A program made the translations under genes and the position numbers. A stretch of 8,550 nt of DNA, taken from NCBI GenBank assembly GCA_007124475.1, contig SLFB01000350.1, forward strand, positions 1-8,550, given 5' to 3'. The notes below the pieces were generated by a model, which saw nothing but the letters and a program-made list of their open reading frames with translations, was not told the origin of the DNA and searched no databases. The DNA is from Vibrio sp. GTDB lineage: Bacteria; Pseudomonadota; Gammaproteobacteria; Enterobacterales; Vibrionaceae. Below are positions 6,384 to 8,550 of the stretch, piece after piece (position 1 is the stretch's first letter; the number at the start of each line of letters is the position of its first letter).

Positions 6384-7223
6384 TTAAAGGGATTCATCAT
6401 AAATGGTCGGGATAGGTTGACGCTTATGCTGAGTGGTTTGATAAATGTGTATTAAACGTTCAGTGACATAGCTAGGTACCGGTTTACCTTCTAAAAAATC
6501 ATCAATTTCAGCGTAAGTTAAATTCAACGCGTCTTCATCGGCTTTTTGCGGTGTTAATTCCTCCAAATCAGCGGTTGGCACTTTATTTACCAATTGCTGA
6601 GGAGCTCCCAGTGTCGCTGCTAGCAAACGTACTTGACGTTTGTTCAGCCCGAAAAGAGGCGCTAAATCACAAGCGCCATCACCATACTTGGTATAAAAAC
6701 CGGTGATATTTTCTGCTGAATGATCGGTTCCTAGTACCAGACCACCAACGTACCCAGCGATTTCATATTGCGCTATCATGCGAGCACGGGCTTTGACATT
6801 ACCTTTGACAAAATCGATCTTAGTTTGATCGCTCGGTAATAAGCCGGTATTGCTCAGCGCAAGATGAGAAGCCGCGTGCAAACCATCGACACCAGCTTTA
6901 ATATTGACAGTAACCGCATGGCTTGGCTGAATAAAGGACAACGCCAGCTGGGCTTCTTGCTCATCTTGTTGTTCGCCATAAGGTAAGCGAACGGCGATAA
7001 ATTGGTAAGCTTGTGTTTGCTGCTCTTGATTAAGCTGATCGACAGCGAGCTGGGCAAGGCGGCCGCAAGTGGTTGAGTCAACACCACCACTAATGCCAAG
7101 CACTAAAGATTTACAGCCCGAAGTTAACAATTTGCGTTTAATGAATGTAACCCGGCGTTCTATCTCAAATTGCGGATCGATGGTGGGTAAAACGCGCATT
7201 TCTTGTCGAATAGTGTGTTCCAT
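6384..7223 (-). CDS. nadE: NH3-dependent NAD(+) synthetase
   Basis: The 279-aa cytoplasmic enzyme amidates nicotinic acid adenine dinucleotide to NAD using ATP and ammonia, the last step of NAD synthesis. The length matches the short ammonia-dependent form (E. coli NadE is 275 aa) and no glutaminase domain is attached. The PP-loop SGGVDST is at 45-51, followed by FIAVRLPYG (75-83), VKGNVKARARM (139-149), GTDHSAE (165-171), TKYGDG (178-183), LNKRQV (193-198), PTADLE (216-221) and HKRQP (266-270), all typical of the family. A strong AAAGGAAA ribosome site precedes the ATG. It is divergent from a NadD-like gene 129 bp away, consistent with a shared NAD pathway role. Confidence 0.95.
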   Translation of the reverse strand: MEHTIRQEMRVLPTIDPQFEIERRVTFIKRKLLTSGCKSLVLGISGGVDSTTCGRLAQLAVDQLNQEQQTQAYQFIAVRLPYGEQQDEQEAQLALSFIQPSHAVTVNIKAGVDGLHAASHLALSNTGLLPSDQTKIDFVKGNVKARARMIAQYEIAGYVGGLVLGTDHSAENITGFYTKYGDGACDLAPLFGLNKRQVRLLAATLGAPQQLVNKVPTADLEELTPQKADEDALNLTYAEIDDFLEGKPVPSYVTERLIHIYQTTQHKRQPIPTIYDESL

Positions 7224-7245
7224 AAGATTTCCTTTCTTGCTTGCT

Positions 7246-7259
7246 TAACCAAATGGTTA
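7246..7259. promoter_or_regulatory. Palindrome upstream of nadE, candidate operator
   Basis: TAACCA-AA-TGGTTA is a perfect 6-2-6 dyad beginning 22 bp upstream of the nadE start codon. It lies in the short gap between nadE and the divergent NadD-like gene, so a regulator bound here could affect both. I do not recognise the site as belonging to a particular regulator; it does not fit NrtR- or NadR-type motifs that I can recall. Confidence 0.4.
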
Positions 7260-7283
7260 GTACTCGCATTCTAATATAACTTA

Positions 7284-7296
7284 GGTATATCATACC
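7284..7296. promoter_or_regulatory. Second palindrome in the nadE / NadD-like divergent region
   Basis: GGTAT-ATC-ATACC is a perfect 5-3-5 dyad in an AT-rich stretch that also contains -10-like hexamers on both strands (TATAAC at 7275-7280 on plus; TATGAT and TATATT on minus). It may overlap one or both divergent promoters. The role is inferred from position and symmetry only. Confidence 0.35.
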
Positions 7297-7352
7297 GTAA
7301 TCATTGAATTAGAACACCGCAACGTCGGATTAAGTAAAAAATTGAGGAATTG

Positions 7353-7868
7353 ATGGAAAGAATAGCGGTTTTTGGTAGTGCATTTAATCCTCCATCATTG
7401 GGACACAAACAGGTGATTGAGTCACTTGACCATTTTGATCGTGTCTTGTTAGTGCCAAGCATTTCTCATGCTTGGGGCAAAGAGATGCTAGACTACGCTC
7501 AGCGCTGCCTATTGTTGCAAGCATTTATTGATGATTTAGCGATTAATCATGTTGAACTCTTGACGATTGAGCAAGAAATATGGCAACCTGGTCAATCTGT
7601 GACCACTTACGCGGTTTTATCTCATTTACAACATCAGTGGCCTGAAGCTCAGTTAACGTTTGTTATCGGCCCAGATAATTTTTTCCGCTTCCCTGAGTTT
7701 TATCGAGCCAATGACATTGTTCAGCAGTGGTCAGTTTTGGTTTGCCCCGAAAAAATAAAAATTCGTAGTACAGATATTCGTCAAGCGATTGCTCATCAAC
7801 AATCCGTGCACGCACTGACTACACCTAGTGTGACGCGGTTGCTAGAACAAATGCAACTTTACCGTTAA
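7353..7868 (+). CDS. Short NadD-like nicotinate/nicotinamide-nucleotide adenylyltransferase
   Basis: The 171-aa protein is a nucleotidyltransferase of the HxGH superfamily. It probably transfers AMP from ATP to nicotinate or nicotinamide mononucleotide, the step before NadE. Evidence is MERIAVFGSAFNPPSLGHKQVI at the N-terminus (nucleotide-binding GxFxPP..GH), FVIGPDNFFRFPEF (about 103-116) equivalent to the NadD GxDsxxxFPxW region, and KIRSTDIRQAI (about 136-146), the ISSTxIR motif. Two features are unusual. The first His of HxGH is Ser, and the protein is about 40 residues shorter than E. coli NadD (213 aa), with the stretch before ISSTxIR nearly absent. GAGGA 4 nt upstream supports ATG 7353 over TTG 7350. 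A housekeeping nadD presumably exists elsewhere, so this may be a second enzyme or one with altered specificity. Confidence 0.8.
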   Translation: MERIAVFGSAFNPPSLGHKQVIESLDHFDRVLLVPSISHAWGKEMLDYAQRCLLLQAFIDDLAINHVELLTIEQEIWQPGQSVTTYAVLSHLQHQWPEAQLTFVIGPDNFFRFPEFYRANDIVQQWSVLVCPEKIKIRSTDIRQAIAHQQSVHALTTPSVTRLLEQMQLYR

Positions 7869-7901
7869 AGATCGACCATTGTTAAATAGAGTATTTAAAA
7901 T

Positions 7902-8354
7902 ATGATTCAGCCAATGATTTGGGGGTGGCTCGCACTCTCTAACATGGCGATGGAATGCGTTAATGTTCAGGACGATATCCTTGCTGGGGCAGCACGCTCC
8001 GTTGTATTTTATCATCCTACATCTTGTTCTCATGCTGACAAGCAAGAATCTATCTCTTTGTTAAGATTACATTTTAGCAATATTAATGACGATAGAAACG
8101 ATTACTGGCATGGTTGGATAGCGGGTCAATCAATGGCTATCGAACCTATGCTAAGTTCGAATTATCAACAAAATTATTTTGGCTTAAGTTTGTGGATGCC
8201 AGAGCAGTTTGCTGTTCAAGAATTTGATATGGATTTAGATGAATGGTTAAAAAGCCATGGCGTTGCACTGAGTTTAGCTTTTGGTGATAAACACTCTGGA
8301 TTGCCTCGTTTGCGTTTAGATCATCATTTGCATGGCATTGCCTCAAAAGAGTGA
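7902..8354 (+). CDS. Conserved-looking hypothetical protein downstream of the NadD-like gene
   Basis: This 150-aa protein I do not recognise. It begins 33 bp after the preceding stop codon on the same strand with no terminator between, so the two genes probably form an operon. The N-terminus MIQPMIWGWLALSNMAMECV is hydrophobic, but Glu18 and Asn14 interrupt it and it has no clear cleavage site. Cytoplasmic location is more likely. Visible features are Cys19 and Cys42, an aromatic DYWHGWIAG stretch (67-75), NYFGLSLWMP (91-100), an acidic FDMDLDEW (108-115), and a His-rich LRLDHHLHGIASKE tail. The ribosome site is weak (AGAG about 12 nt upstream). Sensible amino-acid composition and operon position support coding. 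A link to NAD metabolism is only guilt by association. Confidence 0.65.
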   Translation: MIQPMIWGWLALSNMAMECVNVQDDILAGAARSVVFYHPTSCSHADKQESISLLRLHFSNINDDRNDYWHGWIAGQSMAIEPMLSSNYQQNYFGLSLWMPEQFAVQEFDMDLDEWLKSHGVALSLAFGDKHSGLPRLRLDHHLHGIASKE

Positions 8355-8367
8355 TTTTTACAGCTAA

Positions 8368-8494
8368 AAACCCCGTTTTAAATGCTGCTCAATAATATTG
8401 AGGGTTCCCCACATTCACATCACCTATTTTATGCTAATGGGGATGAATTCATTTGCCAGATAGCTACTTTCTCAGTTATACGCATGGAGCGATA
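8368..8494 (+). repeat. ERIC-like intergenic repeat, divergent copy C
   Basis: The right two thirds align with copy B: TTCCCCACATTCACAT, CTATTTTATGCTAATGGGGA, ATTTGCCA and a terminal GGAGCGATA. The left end (ACCCCGTTTTAAATGCTGCT) is a decayed form of the element's start. Edges placed by analogy give about 127 bp, but each could be off by several bases. It begins 14 bp after the stop codon of the 150-aa gene. It has the same orientation as copies A and B, yet lies at the 3' side of a gene. Confidence 0.6.
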
Positions 8495-8549
8495 TTACAC
8501 CGGTAACGGCATGGGTTTTGATGGGTTCTGAGGTTTGTAGACCCGTCTT
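8472..8549 (-). CDS. Possible C-terminal end of a leftward gene entering from the right edge
   Basis: On the minus strand one frame is open from the window edge to a TGA at 8472-8474 and reads KTGLQTSEPIKTHAVTGVIS followed by LHAYN. The composition is protein-like, but 25 residues are too few to recognise a family and an open frame of this size is not significant by itself. The last seven codons and the stop would lie inside ERIC-like copy C, as happens when such repeats insert near gene ends. It could equally be non-coding. Confidence 0.25.
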   Translation of the reverse strand, partial: KTGLQTSEPIKTHAVTGVISLHAYN

Positions 8550-8550
8550 A

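Noticed and set aside
8368..8381. AAAAC-CCC-GTTTT as an intrinsic terminator after the 150-aa gene
   Set aside because: The stem is almost entirely A-T pairs and short, and it overlaps the decayed left end of repeat C, so it is unlikely to terminate well.

Overview
The window looks like chromosomal DNA of a Vibrionaceae member, most likely a Vibrio. The genes are metabolic and give ordinary full-length proteins. Three intergenic repeats have the 127-bp ERIC-like architecture common in vibrios and enterobacteria. From memory, V. cholerae chromosome 2 carries both an alpha-amylase/fadL neighbourhood and a dcu/nadE neighbourhood; I could not verify this. I see no insertion sequence, phage, toxin, CRISPR, tRNA or rRNA.

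Left part (1-2659, minus strand): the first 31 codons of a FadL-type outer-membrane fatty-acid channel run off the left edge. Upstream is a roughly 450-bp gene-free region with an ERIC-like element just ahead of the start codon, two sigma70-like promoter candidates and a FadR-like dyad. A strong terminator then separates it from a complete MalS-like exported GH13 alpha-amylase.

Middle (2660-5934): a 311-bp divergent gap separates the amylase from a rightward gene for a small exported protein of unknown function. Next is a YdhF-type aldo/keto reductase. It converges, through a shared hairpin terminator, on a leftward Dcu-family C4-dicarboxylate transporter.

Right part (5935-8550): the transporter has a second ERIC-like element 29 bp upstream of its start and a palindrome-rich control region behind that. 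Then comes nadE (NAD synthetase, leftward) with a textbook terminator. Divergent from it is a short NadD-like nucleotidyltransferase, followed 33 bp later by an uncharacterised 150-aa gene. NadD-type and NadE enzymes catalyse consecutive steps of NAD synthesis, and two palindromes between them suggest shared control. A third ERIC-like element lies at the right edge, where the C-terminus of an unknown leftward gene may enter.

I find no clear undescribed multi-gene system. The items most worth checking are the ERIC-like elements in the 5' leaders of fadL and dcu, the atypical NadD-like protein with its unknown operon partner, and the orphan exported protein.
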